From Przewalskia tangutica (taxonomy: Eukaryota > Streptophyta > Magnoliopsida > Solanales > Solanaceae): a stretch of 64,000 bases of DNA. The position numbers were made by a program, and so were the translations under genes. The notes under the pieces are model-generated. The model searched no databases. It was not told where the DNA came from and saw only the letters and a program-made list of their open reading frames with translations. The stretch spans positions 372,001 to 436,000 of the forward strand of contig JAQGDG010000036.1 in assembly GCA_029844215.1 (NCBI GenBank), read 5' to 3'. This document shows, piece by piece, positions 46,119 through 58,366 of the stretch; within the stretch, counting starts at the first letter, position 1; each line of letters starts with the position of its first letter.

Positions 46119-46905
46119 CATATGTGCACGCCGACAGTGATGTAGGATTCCACGGGTGTGTTACATATATATATTTTATACTTGCAGCGGTCGGCAGTGA
46201 TGGAGGATTCCACGGGCACGCTTTGATGTTTGCGGGCTTGAGACCCTTACTGGACTGTGTGATGATTTTGAGGGCTTGTGTCCCTAGCCTTGGTGTGACT
46301 ATTGTTTATGTGTTGAAATAGTCTTTAAAAGGTAAAACTGACTTTCATTACCTTCATTTCGACAAGGCACGGTTGTACTGTTAATTTGGTTATCATACTT
46401 GTCTCCAGCTTTATGTCTAGACTTATGATTTAAATTGCAGTACTTTCAGTTTCATATACTTGGTACATATTTTGTACTGACCCCCTTTCCTCGGGGTCTG
46501 CGTTCATGCCGCAGGTAGAATTAAACATGTAGCTGGTACTTACTCTTAGGATCACTGTTCAGCTGTTGAGAATCTCCATTACTCCGGAGGCTTGTCTCTG
46601 GTTCAGATCCCTGGTATTGTCGGTGGTTGTACATTCAGGGGTATGGCGGGGCCCTGTCCCGTCACATTTGTTATGTTAAAATTCGTAGAGGTCTGTAGTC
46701 ATGTATGTGGGTCAGTTTGTATAAAAAGATGTAACTGCTTTTGGCTATGTATATATTCAGGAAGGTGGCCTTATCGGCTAGCCTGTTGTTTTCACATTGC
46801 TGTATATTTAAGAGTTGTATGTATGTTCCGCTGATTTTCTCTGATGTATACCTGTAAGGGTGCCCAGGTAGGGCACCAGTCGCGGGCCCGGGTCGGGTCG
46901 TGACA
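46067..46905 (+). repeat. LTR C, right piece
   Basis: Continues the 75-78-bp units, carries a TA run (about 46085-46116), the 3' hairpin series and the LTR end GTCGTGACA. Confidence 0.87.
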
Positions 46906-46910
46906 ATTAA

Positions 46911-47277
46911 AATGTGTTTGGACAATTTTTTAAGGCTTGGCCGAGAGCTAGACTAATTTTGAGGTTTTCGGATTTCGTTGGTTATTGTCGTTATTTACAC
47001 TTGGTACATGTTATATAATGAAGGAAATATTGTTTTTTATAGTTTATATAACTTATATAACATGTTGGAATGTGAATTGGATTAAAAGGAATTAAGGAAA
47101 AGGACTTTGGATTGTCGTGGTTGTTGTTGGCCGAAAACTGCCTAAAACTGTTAGACGCTGTTGTGTCATTTTATGGACTGTTTTGGGGTGTTGTTATGCT
47201 GCAAAATCATCCCCTAACATGCATGTTTAATATAGTAAATGGCTAATGAAAGTCCTAAGGAATAAGGGTGTTAAAGG
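46911..47277 (+). repeat. B 5' LTR, second piece
   Basis: Matches about 62166-62528 of the 3' LTR. Bounded left by the C insertion and right by G, after AAAGG (47273-47277). Confidence 0.88.
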
Positions 47278-48469
47278 TGTCACGACCCGTTCGGCCGTGG
47301 ATCGCCTTTGGGCACCCAAGTAGTCATACATCGAGTAATCGGAAATATAAAGCAAGACATGAAGCTTGATTTATAATATAAGACACAGTTTATGTGAGAA
47401 AACATCGCCTTTCGGCATATATACATAAACATGGTTTAGCAGTTACATCCGACACTGTACAACATGACTACAAACCTCTAAGGAAATATACAACTATGGC
47501 GGGACAGGGCCCCGCCATACCCCGATCAGACAAAACTATCTACAACAGGAGATCATACCCAAAAGTAGAGCCTCGGAAAAGATGGAGCTCCGACACCAAC
47601 GTAGAGATCCTAAGAATGTGGATCTAGCACTGCTTGCCCTTACTGCAGCATGAACGCAGCCCGAAGAGGTCGATGCAAGTACTAAGTATATGAAACTTGT
47701 AAAATACTTAAATGAAACATATCATTTTGAAAACAGCTTTGCAAGTATGTATGAAACAACCAGAAACCGCGCATAGTGCACATCACAAACAAGAGCGTGA
47801 TAGGTAAAGCGTATGTGTCTTTTCTAGGCCGCGAATGATCAGCAGGCCAATTGCCCGTAGTATCACCATGCAAGCCTAATCCTCGACTCCGTAGTCGCAT
47901 AGGCCAATCACATAGGCGCATAGGGTACATAACCGCATCGAGGGTAGCTACTCCTCGGCATCGCCCCGACTCGTCGTCCGCATGGCCACATGCACGCGTG
48001 AGGTATAACCCCGCACACTAACCGGAACTCCGTAGCTCCGCATAGGTCCCTTGGACCCGCGCAGGTATTCTCGAATCATGGTCCCGGACCGCCGAGTATA
48101 CCCGCGTGGAGGCGACAACCCCGTGAATATGTCAAGAGGTGAGTGATGCTACACTAACCTAACAGCTTATCGTTAAACAACATAAGCACAACAAGAATAC
48201 TCTTTTTCACAAACGTTACAAGACACTAACACACATAGCATCATATCATGTCTACTTATCAAACCATCTTATTATTCTTTTCACAATTCAATATAAGTCT
48301 GTTATAAACACATAGGCAACTGTTTCTTTTATCAATCTTAAGTGGTTATACTTAACTTCCCATAAGGCTAGTATAACTCTTAAGCTTCTGTTTAAAAACC
48401 AATTAGTTCTCTTTAAAAATGATTCAGTGTTCTTTTGAAATGCTTTCAGATCTTTATTATTCAGGCTTA

Positions 48470-48565
48470 AGCCGTGAGGCATTGCCGTAAGTGTTATTCG
48501 AGCTTGCCGTGAGGCATTGCCGTAAGTGTTATTCGAGCTTAAGCGTGAGGCATTGCCGTAGTTAT
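48470..48565 (-). repeat. 35-bp array in G LTR, 3 units
   Basis: GTGTTATTCGAGCTT at 48491 and 48526, each with GTGAGGCATTGCCGTAA. The 5' LTR has the matching array at about 55650-55760. Confidence 0.88.
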
Positions 48566-49207
48566 ATATATTGTAAAATATCATGCTTTAGGAAGAATCA
48601 CATACCTTCTCAAATAAAACCACCGCGAGTTCAATATGTCGCGCAGAGAGTCGACCTATAATAGTCACGTATATCTATCAAAGACTACTCAAGGTCATTC
48701 TAAACAGAGGGTTCACAATTCTACGGAAAGTCGGGCAAAGACTTCCTACGGTGAGCTATATAAGTCTCTTTGTGAAAACATTCTATGTAAATCTGATTGA
48801 TTATTCTTCTTAATACTTATTCTTATACTACTAAGATGTATTCTCTAATTCAAAAGAGGGTTAGGATTAGTTACCTCGGTAAGCCCAATAATATCCTAGA
48901 AAAAGTCGCGCCTGAGCAAGGTTTTGCTCCTAAGTTGTATGCTCCAAGGAAACCTTAGAAGTTCTTCACAACTTCTATTAAGTACGAAGGTCTTTGGGCG
49001 AGGTGAGTTTGGGCATTCTACCAATACAAGAAGGCACCTTTTCTACCAAGGGAGGGTAGATTTTGGCTAGGCTAGGGGGGGTATTCGGCCAAGGGCCTTC
49101 ACAAGGGGAGGGGGAAGGTGTTGGACGAAAAGGGCTACAAAGGGAGAGGAGAGGATTTTCAAGACTTGGAAAGATTTGTGGATGAAGAACTCTTCATCTC
49201 TAAGGGG

Positions 49208-49217
49208 GTATTTATAG
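49208..49217 (-). promoter_or_regulatory. TATA box of G 3' LTR
   Basis: CTATAAATAC on the minus strand. Confidence 0.72.
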
Positions 49218-49627
49218 GTCAAGAAGTGGCCAACCAATGGCCAAGATTAAGACAAGTGCAAGGCAAGTGTAGGGTGAGGATTAACTATACACAAATATCC
49301 TACCAACTCCTTGACTTGTGCACAAGGCACAAAAAACGTGCTCCCTATTGTTCAAATCGTCCAAATGGACGATTTCAAGTCCATCAATCGGAGGGTGACA
49401 AGTGTCGCCTCCCGTTGGTCCAAAATGTTTCGTCTCTCGGAAAAATCCGCAAAAATTAGAAATGGCATAGCCGGAATTTACCCTACGAAAGCTGTGGAAA
49501 CGTTTCGTCGGAAAACTATTCGTTTTGTGAGTTGTGCCCAAAAAAAAAACGTTTTGCCTAAACTTTAAGGCTAGACTTTTTGTACGTATTCCCTTACGTA
49601 CATACTCTGGAAATACGGGGTATAACA

Positions 49628-49661
49628 TTCTCCCCTCCTTAGAAACATTCGTCCCGAATGT
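49628..49661 (-). other. Polypurine tract and palindrome of G
   Basis: Minus strand AAGGAGGGGAGAA (49640-49628) next to the LTR, preceded by the ACATTCG/CGAATGT palindrome (49645-49661). Confidence 0.85.
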
Positions 49662-49699
49662 TCCTTCCCAAGACAGTTAACGATAAGATTCTTCATAAC

Positions 49700-49936
49700 T
49701 TAAACAATTGTAAATGCCACACACGCCACGCAACACTTAGGCGAAAACGATAACGAAAATTTACAAGTAGGAAAGTGAATTACCCGAGGTGTGGGAAATA
49801 GGTGAGGATTCTTCTGCCTCATGTCCTCCTCGGCTTCCCAGGTCATCTCCTCCCTGAGCTCGTTCCGCCACAAGACTTTGACGGAAGCCACGTCCTTGGT
49901 ACGCAGACGCCTAACCTGACGATCGACTATCGCCAT
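49700..49936 (-). pseudogene. pol: pol C-terminus of G: chromodomain-like tail
   Basis: Minus-strand frame with VDRQVRRLRTKDVASVKVLW followed by EEMTWEAEEDM and PHLFP. This is the C-terminal chromodomain type of Tekay/Del chromoviruses, known in the family to direct integration to heterochromatin. It is still open over this stretch, though the join to the integrase upstream is broken. The nested heterochromatic setting agrees with that role. Confidence 0.82.
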
Positions 49937-51080
49937 GGAATCTCCTCATACGATAACCCTGGTCACCGACATCGCCAATCGGGTGTACCTAGATGGATCC
50001 CGATACATCTCCTCGGCGTAGATACGTGAAAAACCGGATGCGCCTCCGGACGGACGGCAGATCCAACTCATAGCAACCTTGCCTACGCGGACAATGCGAA
50101 ACGCCCAATGTACCTGGTGAGTTTCTTCTTCCGAATCTCATCACACCCTTCATGGGTGATACCTTTAGGAAAACCTAATCATGAACCTCGAACTCAAGAT
50201 GCGACGATGATCTGCATACGACTTCATGCGACTGAGTCATTAATAGCCGCTCTCGGATAAGCTTCACCTTATCCATCGCTGCTGTACCAAATCTGTTCCC
50301 ACTAGCTGTCCCTCGCCACATCGAACCAACCTATAGGCGATCTGCACTTCCTCCCATACACGGCCTCATAAGGCGCCATCTGAATGCTGGAGTGGTAGCT
50401 ATTATTATACGCGAACTCAACTAGAGGCAAATGATCCTCCCAACTACCACGAAGTCAATAACACAAAGCTCGCAGATATCCTCGCAGTCCGGATAGTGCG
50501 CTCTGCTGTCCGTCTGCTCGTGGATGAAATGCGATGCTCGTGCTCACTCGTCCCTAAACCCCTCGGAAGGACCTCCGTTAGCGTAACTGGGCTCCACATG
50601 CGATATGATCAAGTAGGGACTCATGCGATCGACGATCTCTCTGATGTAAAGCTGGCATAATCCTCACCAAAAGTCGTCTGACGGAAGAAAATGGGCTGAT
50701 TTTGTCACCGTCGACGATAACCCATATAGAATCATGTCTCATCCGAGTGCGAGGTAATCCCGTGATAAAATCCATGTTGATTACCTCCCACTTCCGGTCG
50801 GGATCTCTATCGCCGCAACAAACCACCGGGCCTCCGTGCTCTACCTTCACCGCGACAACACGCACCGAGCTACGAACTCGCAACGTCCTCTTCAAGCCAT
50901 CCCACCAATACACGGATCTAAGGTCGTGGTACATCTTGGTCGACCCGGATGGATGTAGTAACGCTTGCGTGTGCTTCCCAGAACTCGCAAGTCCCAAACA
51001 TCCGAACACACACCGCCCTCAAACCTTAGCACCCATCAAAGTGCTACCTCAAGGACCGCCCTCACGTAAGAGGCGTATCA
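49937..51080 (-). pseudogene. pol: Integrase of G
   Basis: Minus strand, in order: HP..STKMYHDLR..YWW zinc-binding N-terminus (about 50890-50975), WEVINMDFITGLPR with the first catalytic Asp (about 50755-50800), the degraded FHP..DGQ core motif (near 50505-50535), the YHSSIQM..YEAVYGR region (about 50340-50410), and a GPF/Y-type C-terminal domain (near 50090-50130). Frames change several times. Confidence 0.82.
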
Positions 51081-51149
51081 CGGTATCGAATCAAAGCGGA
51101 TCCTCGGCTGTTGCCTCTTCACCTCTCGACGATGGAAGACTCGGCAACC

Positions 51150-51690
51150 TCACGAACTCTAACCCCACCGCAATCGGAATCAATCAAACGGACACCAAGG
51201 CTCGCTAATCGATGCAAATCACGAACCATGTCCTCCTCTCTAGTTGCATCCGATAGGCTCCCCGTGACCTACGACTAAGGCATCTGCCCAACATTGGCCT
51301 TCCCGGGTGGTACAGATATCAACATCGTAATCCTTAAGCAACTCTAACCACCGTCTCGCCGTAAGTTCACTCCTCTGGTCAAGATATACCGAGGCTCTTG
51401 TGGTCTGTAAAAATATCCACGTGAACCCATACAAATAGTGCCTCGCATCTTCAAAGCGTGAATCACACCGCAACTCCAAATCATGGGTGGGGTAGTTCCT
51501 CGTGTTTCTTGGTGTCGGGATGCATATGCTATAACCCGCCATGCCGCATCAACACACAACCCAACCCGATGCCCGACGCATCACAATACACGACATAACC
51601 ATCCGACCTCCGGAGAGTAAGAACGGGGCGGTCGTCGGTCTCTCTTTCGAATCGAAACCACGCTCCTGACATCAGTCCATCAAACTTGCG
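51150..51690 (-). pseudogene. pol: RNase H of G
   Basis: Minus strand NYPTHDLEL, then HYLYG and RRWLELLKDYDVDI (about 51300-51490), typical of Ty3/gypsy RNase H. Acidic-site spacing is disturbed by small indels. Confidence 0.8.
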
Positions 51691-51699
51691 CCTCGAGTC

Positions 51700-52440
51700 G
51701 GCCTAGTCAATGGTGCGAAGATAAAGCAAACTTCTCTACGAACCGATAATATCCTGCAAGGCCGATCGCGAACCTCTGCCGGAGTAGTAGGTCTAGGCCA
51801 AGTCTGACCGCGCCGATCTTGGCGTATCCACTGAATGCCATCACCGACAATATGCCCAAGAAACGCCATCAAGTCAACCAAAACTCACATTTGGAAAACT
51901 TGGCGTAACTGCTTCCGTCTGAGAATCGGCCACGACCTCAAATGCTCGCATGCTCCTGCTCTGGCGAGAATAAACCAAGATATCATCAATGAACACTATC
52001 ACAAACGTGTCCAAAAATGGTTTGAACACTCGGTTCATCAAATCCATGAATACCGCCGAGCATTGGTCAACCAAAGACATGACCACTCAACTCATAATGC
52101 GTCGGGTCTGAATGCGATCTAGGGACATCCACCTCTCGACTGCACCGATGATAGCCCGATCGCAGATCAATCTTGGAGAAACATCTCGCACTCGCAATTG
52201 GTCGAACAAATCATCAATCCGGGAAGGGTATCATTCTTAATGGTCACCTTGTTCACCCGTCAGTAATCAACACACATGCGCGGCCCCATCCTTCTTCTTC
52301 ACGAACAATCTGCGCTCCCGGGGAGAAACACTAGGCTGATGAAGCCGCTTCTCCAAAGAAATCTCTAAGCGATCCTTCACTCTCTCAACTCGGCGGTGCC
52401 ATTCTGTATGGCGGAATGGAAATAGGCGAGTGTCCGCAAT
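51700..52440 (-). pseudogene. pol: Reverse transcriptase of G
   Basis: Minus strand FSKIDLRSGYH (52141-52180) contains the first catalytic Asp; VFIDDILVYSR holds the catalytic pair (FIDD at 51982-51993). MDLMNRVFKPFLD precedes it. Upstream the FVKKKDG/VNKVTIKN palm segment is present but shifted. Synthesises cDNA in the particle in intact relatives. Confidence 0.87.
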
Positions 52441-52599
52441 ATGTCAATACAAAACTCAATCTCCCTCTCGGGAGGGATACGGGAGGTCATCTGAAACACG
52501 CCCGGGAACTCATGACTCGAATCGAAAATCTGGTACCGCAGATATCAAACACCCGAACGAGATGGTAGATATACCCTTCTCGCACCATCTTCCTAGCCT

Positions 52600-53035
52600 T
52601 GAGGTAGGAAATAAACCTACCCTCGGCGATACCGTGCTCCTCGCTCAACAACCGGCTCGCCGGAAGCGGAACCGTACTACTCTCTCTGCGATCAACATTG
52701 GCGTAGCAAGAAGCTAGCCAATCCATCCCATAATCACGTCGAAGTCGGTCATCTCCAACTCTATCAAGTCGGCTGAGGTCCGACGTAGAATGGTCACGGG
52801 ACAAGCTCTATATACCCGCCGAGCTACCACGAATCACCCGGGCGTAGCTACCTCGAAAGGGTCTATGGACTCGTGCTCTATCCCTATCCTACTAGCAATA
52901 AGGGGATATATAGGGCCAGTAGAACCGGATCTATCAAAGCATACACATCAAACCCGACCGATAAGGTACTGTGGCGACATCGGTGAGGCCTCACGATCTT
53001 GTCGGTGGACAAAGCATAAATGCGGTTACGAGGAC
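52600..53035 (-). pseudogene. pol: Protease of G
   Basis: Minus strand: VYALIDP, the aspartic protease site, at about 52930-52955, where the codons after DP are shifted because GATCCGG has lost one G. The following SPLIASRIGIE-like stretch is in the next frame (about 52870-52920). Sits directly after gag, as in the family. Confidence 0.75.
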
Positions 53036-54273
53036 CTAGAATCTGGACGCGCCACGACCTCTGCCGCGACCTGCTGGCCCATGAGTACCTTGCCCTCCGG
53101 GGCGAGTAGCTGTCGGGGATGAAGAAGACCCGGCGAAAGAACCTGTAGGCTGACCCCTACTATCAGCACTGCCCTTGGTCGGACAGTTCCTCGCATAGTG
53201 ACCCTGCTGGCCTGGCCCAGAAACAAACTCCGTAGCACCACAACTCCCGTGGGATCTACCGCATCGGCCACACCGAGGTGGTCCGACGGCGATCTCTGCC
53301 GCTCTCGGCGTCGAAGTCCTGAGGCCACGGTGCGCTCGAATATCCCGGCTGTGCTGAGGACGGCGCAGGAGTGCTCTGGGCTGGCTGTGGTGCAAATCTA
53401 GGCTATCGCCGAGGCCGCCACCACGATAGCCACCAAAAGACCACTGCCGTCTGGTCTTACGCTGTCAACCCGCGGTCTACGCTCCTCACATCCAAGAGCA
53501 TGAGCTCGCATGCGGGTAATGTCCATACGGTGGAGAGAAACACCCGCACATGACTCGGCCATATAGTCGTCTAGCCGGTGACATAGCGGTGCACCTATCC
53601 TCCATATCTGCTACCAATCTTTGGAACATATCGAGCCAATGAATCAAACTCGACATTGTACTCCACAGCGGTCGTCCTCTGCGCCTCGAGTAAAAATCTA
53701 TCAGCCCGCCTCTCCTATCTGTGGAGGCAAGAAATGAGTGAGGAAAGCCTCGAGAACTCATCCCAGTAGCCGGGGATCGTGCTCTCCCGGGATAACTCCC
53801 ATGAATCAAACCAATCGATCGCGGTATCACGCGGCCGACGCGAACCGGCGTCACAGACTGTCTCGAGCCCTTGATCACCCTCATGATCCTCTGAAGCTGA
53901 CGGATGAACTCCTGCGGGTCATCCTCCGGCCTCGACCCGTAAAACTCTGGTGGGCTACAACTCAAGAAATCTCGTAGCCTCAAACTATCTGCCCTCGGGT
54001 GTACCACGGGTGCGGCCGGTCTTTGAGCTGAACTGAACCGCATCGGTCTCTCTCGTATCGGGCCACAACTTTAGCCAAAGTCTGGGCCATCTCCTTGTAC
54101 CCTAACTCCTCGCCCGGTGTGGGGCGGGAGGTGTGGTACTGTGGTCTCTTGGGGGGCGGCGTCATAGAACTCGCCGTCTGGTATAGGCGGGCCCGAGCCC
54201 TCGTGACTCTGGGTGTCTGCTAGCGACTCCTGCTTTGCCTTGCCCACGGGCGGGTTGCCTTACGTGGAGGCAT
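53036..54273 (-). pseudogene. gag: gag of G
   Basis: Minus-strand ATG at 54273 (ATG CCT CCA CGT AAG GCA ACC). Kept parts: ELGYKEMAQTLAKVVARYE (near 54065-54125), RLRDFLSCSPPEFYGSRP and DPQEFIRQLQRIM (about 53880-53990), LVADMEDR (near 53615), and a knuckle region CGRCGRSHGSC...GQQGHYARNCP (53165-53275) in which the first cysteines of the second knuckle are missing. Ends GRGRGASRF at 53036. Several frameshifts as read. Confidence 0.87.
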
Positions 54274-54380
54274 AATCATTACAGAAAGGAATACGTTAGA
54301 GGTCCAACCTATAACACACTCTAAAGCACGATCTCGGAATGAGAAGAATGGAAACCAATCCTAAATATCTTATAGCCTCA

Positions 54381-54414
54381 CGATTATTGGTGTGGTGCAC
54401 AACACCGATAATCA
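54381..54414 (-). other. Post-PBS hairpin of G
   Basis: Minus strand TGATTAT-C-GGTGT(T) with loop GTGCAC and CACACC-A-ATAATC. One base shorter than in A', palindrome intact. Confidence 0.65.
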
Positions 54415-54458
54415 AGACTCTACTAGATACGGTCTGAGACATTTTCCGAGGATTAATC

Positions 54459-54469
54459 GCTCGATACCA
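54459..54469 (-). other. Primer binding site of G (one base short)
   Basis: Minus strand TGGTATCGAGC, four bases inside the 5' LTR. Confidence 0.85.
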
Positions 54470-54473
54470 CTTT

Positions 54474-56799
54474 TGTCACGACCCGTTCGGCCCGTGGTCG
54501 TGCCTTCACGGCACCCAGTAGTCATACATCGAGTAATCCGGAAATATAAAGCAAGACATGAAACAGTTTATAATATAAGACACGCTTTATGTGAAAACAC
54601 GCCTTTCGGCATATATACATAAACATGGTTTAGCGATTACATCCGACAATCGTACAACATGACTACAGACCTTAAGGAAATATACAACTATGGCGACAGG
54701 GCCCCGCCATACCACTGGCATACAAAACTATCTACAACGGGGAGATCATACCTAAAAGTAGAGCCTCCGAAAAGATGGAGCTCGACACCAACGTAGAGAT
54801 CCTAAGAATGTGGATCTAGCACACCTTGCCCGCCTGCGGCATGAACGCAGCCCGGCGAGGTCAAGACAACAGTACTAAGTATATGAAACTGTAAAATACT
54901 TAAATGAAACATATCATTTTAAAAATAGTTTTTGCAAATATGTATGAAACAACCAGGAAACCGCATAGTGCATCACAAACAAGAGCGTGATAGGTAAGCG
55001 TAGCAGTCTTTTCTAGGCCGCGAATGATCAGCAGGCCAATTGCGTAGTATCACCATGCAAGCCTAATCCTGGACTCCCGTAGTCCGCATAGGCCAATCAC
55101 ATAGGCCCGCATAGGGTACATAACCCCGCATCGAGGGTAGCTACTCCTCGGCATCGTCCTGGACTCGTCGTCCGCATGGCCACATAGACCGCATGAGGTA
55201 TAACCCCGCACACTAACCTGGAACTCCCGTAGCTCCGCATAGGTCCCTTGGACCCGCATGAGGTATTCTCGAATCATGGTCCTGCATCGCCGAGTATACC
55301 CGCATCGGAGGCGACAACCCCTGAATATGTCAAGAGGGAGTGATGCTACACTAACCTAACAGCTTATCGTTAAACAACATAAGCACAACAAGAATACTCT
55401 TTTTCACAAACGTTACAAGACACTAACACACATAGCATCATATCATGTCTACTTATCAAACCATCTTATTATTCTTTTCACAATTCAATATAAGTCCGTT
55501 ATAAACACATAGGCAAACTGTTTCTTTTATCAATCTTAAGTGGTTATACTTAACTTCCCATAAGGCTAGTATAACTCTTAAGCTTCTGTTTAAAAACCAA
55601 TTAGTTCTCTTTAAAAATGATTCAGTATTCTTTTGAAATGCGTTCAGATCTTGATTATTCGTGCTTAAGCGTGAGGCATTGCCGTAAGTGTTATTCGTGC
55701 TTAAGCGTGAGGCATTCTGTAAGTGTTATTCGAGCTTAAGCCGTGAGGCATTGCCGTAGTTATATATATTGTAAAATATCATGCTTTAGGAAGAATCACA
55801 TACCTTCTCAATGAAAACCACCCAAGTCAATATGTCGCGTGAGAGTCACCTATAATAGTCACAGATATCTATCAAAGACTACTCAAGGTCATTCTAAACA
55901 GAGGTTCACAATTCTACGGAAAGTCGGGCAGCACTTCCCCAGGTGAGCTATATAAGTTCATGTGAAAACAAGTCCTATGTAAGTCTGATTGATTATTCTT
56001 CTTTAATACTTATTCTTATACTACTACAGATGTATTCTCTAATTCAAAAGAGGGTTAGGATTAGTTACCTCGGTAAGCCCAATAATATCCTAGAAAAGTC
56101 GCGCTGAGCAAGGTTTTGCTCTAAGTTGTATGCTCGAGAAACCTTAGAAGTTCTTCACAACTTCTACTAAGTACTAAGGTATTTGGGCTGGGGTATTTTG
56201 GGCATTATAACAATACAAGAAGGCAACTTTTCTACTAAGAGAGGGGTAGATTTTTGGCTAGCTAGGGGTATTCGGCCATGGCCTTCACAGGGGAGGGGAG
56301 GTGTTGGACGAAAAAGGGCTACAAAGGGAGAGGAGAGGATTTTCAAGACTTGGAAAGATTTGTGGATGAAGAACTCTTCATCTCTAAGGGGTATTTATAG
56401 GTCAAGAAGTGGCCAACCAATGGCCAAGATTAAGACAAGTGCAAGGCAAGTGTAGGGTGAGGATTAACTATACACAAATATCCTACCAACTCCTTGACTT
56501 GCACAAGGCACAAAAACGTGCTCCTATTGTTCAAATCGTCCAAATGGACGATTTCAAGTCCATCAATTGGAGGGTGACAAGTGTCGCCCTCCGCTGGTCC
56601 AAAATGTTTCGTCTCGGAAAAATCCGAAAATTAGAAATGGCATAGCGGAATTTACCCTACGAAAGCTGTGGAAACGTTTCGTCGGAAAACTATTCGTTTT
56701 GTGAGTTGTGCCCAAAAAAAACGTTTTGCCTAAACTTTAAGGCTAGACTTTTTGTACGTATTCCCTTACGTACATACTCTGAAAATACGGGGTATAACA
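54474..56799 (-). repeat. G 5' LTR
   Basis: 2326 bp; TATA box 56391-56400. Over 55330-55500 it is base-for-base like the 3' LTR, whereas 54960-55330 differs by about a dozen small indels. Confidence 0.92.
56391..56400 (-). promoter_or_regulatory. TATA box of G 5' LTR
   Basis: CTATAAATAC on the minus strand, about 400 bp from the LTR start; expected promoter of the gag-pol transcript. Confidence 0.75.
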
Positions 56800-57374
56800 A
56801 AAGGCTTCACATTGTACCCTTAATGTTGGATTAATTGTGGACTATTTTTATGGACTATTTTGTATAGACAGTGGGGCAGAATTTTACACGTCAAGTTAGG
56901 CGTGTAATCCTCTTTGGTTAATCAGGTGCCTTAAATGTGGCTAGTTGGTTGATGAATTCGGGCCTTGGAAAAGGTGGAAAAGTACGTAGAAACAAAGGAA
57001 GTGCTGCCCAAATTTCCGTAGAATTAGAGGGCCATTATTTGGTATAAGTCTTATACTATTAAGCTTGAAGTTGATAGAAGTATTATTTTCATTTTAGGTT
57101 GAAGTACTACGTGTAGCATTTTCTACTTGGCTTGTGGAATAACCAATAAGGTTGAAGTACATTGGAGCGTATTGCTACTTGTCGTGTTGGTTAGTCGTCA
57201 ACGAGGTATGTGAACTCCTTCCTTCTATCGGCATGATTGTTGTTGAATTATACTTGCCTTGTTATTGGAGTATACATTACTTGTTTCTTGAAGTATACTT
57301 GCCTTGATTTTAAAAGTATACTTGACTTGACCTTTATGTTGTTCTATCGGAACCTAATCCTTAGTGATATACTT

Positions 57375-57640
57375 CTTTGATAGTACTTTGGATTTCCTAA
57401 ACTAGAAGTTGGTCTATATACCTCATTGATAGTACTTTGGGGTTTCCAAAATGGAAGTTGTTAAAATCCATTATCTTGATAGTATTTGAGTTTATAAAAT
57501 GGAGATTTTTATATCTATTTCCCTTGTAGTACTTTGGGCTTTAAAAGTGAAAGTGGTTCTACTTATAGTACTTAGAGTCTTAAAAAGGAAGTTGTTCCTA
57601 ATCTCTTAAATAGTACTTGAGTTTAAAAGTATAGTAACTT
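57375..57640 (+). repeat. Degenerate 40-50-bp array in B LTR
   Basis: TAGTACTTTGG-type units at 57381, 57430, 57480, 57527, 57566 and 57611, each followed by a TTTAAAATGGAAGTTG-like part. Repeated in the 3' LTR from about 63100. Confidence 0.75.
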
Positions 57641-58366
57641 GATTTTAACGGATACAAGTGCCTTAGTTTTCCAAAACCTAAAGTTTGTTATAATGGCTTT
57701 ATGGGAAGTTAGTTATAACGGCTTTATGGGAAGTCAAAAGAGTGGTTTACTCGATTTATTTAAAAGAGGATAAATGACTTGATTTAAAGAGAAGTAACTT
57801 GATTTAAAGGTGTGAGTTGCTTGAGATTTGAAAGTATAAGTTACTTGGTTTGAAAGGTATAAGTAACTTGATTTTAAAAGTATACTTGTCTTGATATTAA
57901 AAAGTGTAGAGTCACTTGGTTTTAAAAGTATAAGTCACTTGGTTTAAAAAGTGTAAAATACTTGATTTAAAAGTGAAAGTGCCTTGATGCTACCAGTGCT
58001 AGTATCTTTGGGTTTTATAAAAAGGGAAGTTATTTTACTCTTAGAAGTTAAGGTTATTCATGTTGTGGTTTCGGTGTTTAAAGCATGCAGAATGGTTCTA
58101 AAAGTCCTTACCAAGTCTTATGGGAGATGTTGGTAAGAGTTTTTAGGAAGTAGTTCTATCTATTTCATTAATAGTACTTGAGTTTCTAAATAGAAGTGGT
58201 TCTATCTATTCTCTTGATAACACCTTGGGTTGTCTAATTGAAAGGTATAAATTACTTGGTGTTAAAAGTATACTTGACTTGATTTGAAAGGTATAACTTA
58301 CTTGAGTTTAAAATGTGTAGTAACTTGATTGTTAAAAATGGAAGTGTCTTGATACTACGGATGGTA

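Larger units (their letters stand above)
22302..46905 (+). mobile_element. Solo LTR C, interrupted by the D-E-F nest
   Basis: TGTTACTCCCCG at 22302 and GTCGTGACA at 46905 are flanked by ATTAA at 22297-22301 and 46906-46910. After removing the inner insertion only about 2.3 kb of continuous LTR remains, with no PBS, gag or PPT, so C is a solo LTR made by recombination between its own two LTRs. Confidence 0.88.
47278..49627 (-). repeat. G 3' LTR
   Basis: 2350 bp, TGTTATACCCCGTATTTCC on the minus strand. TATA box 49208-49217; 35-bp array 48470-48565. Confidence 0.92.
47278..56799 (-). mobile_element. Element G: full-length Tekay/Del-type chromovirus, minus strand
   Basis: 9522 bp with AAAGG duplicated at 47273-47277 and 56800-56804. 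LTRs 54474-56799 (5') and 47278-49627 (3') are very similar. The 4.85-kb internal region holds, on the minus strand, gag, protease, RT, RNase H, integrase and a chromodomain-like tail. This order and the chromodomain place it in the plant chromoviruses. Every domain has frameshifts as read, many at CNG sites, so its true coding state is unclear. It is the only candidate here for supplying pol to the other elements. Confidence 0.9.

Noticed and set aside
50702..51208. 168-codon plus-strand frame opposite the integrase of G
   Set aside because: It is the antisense shadow of the minus-strand integrase and RNase H region.
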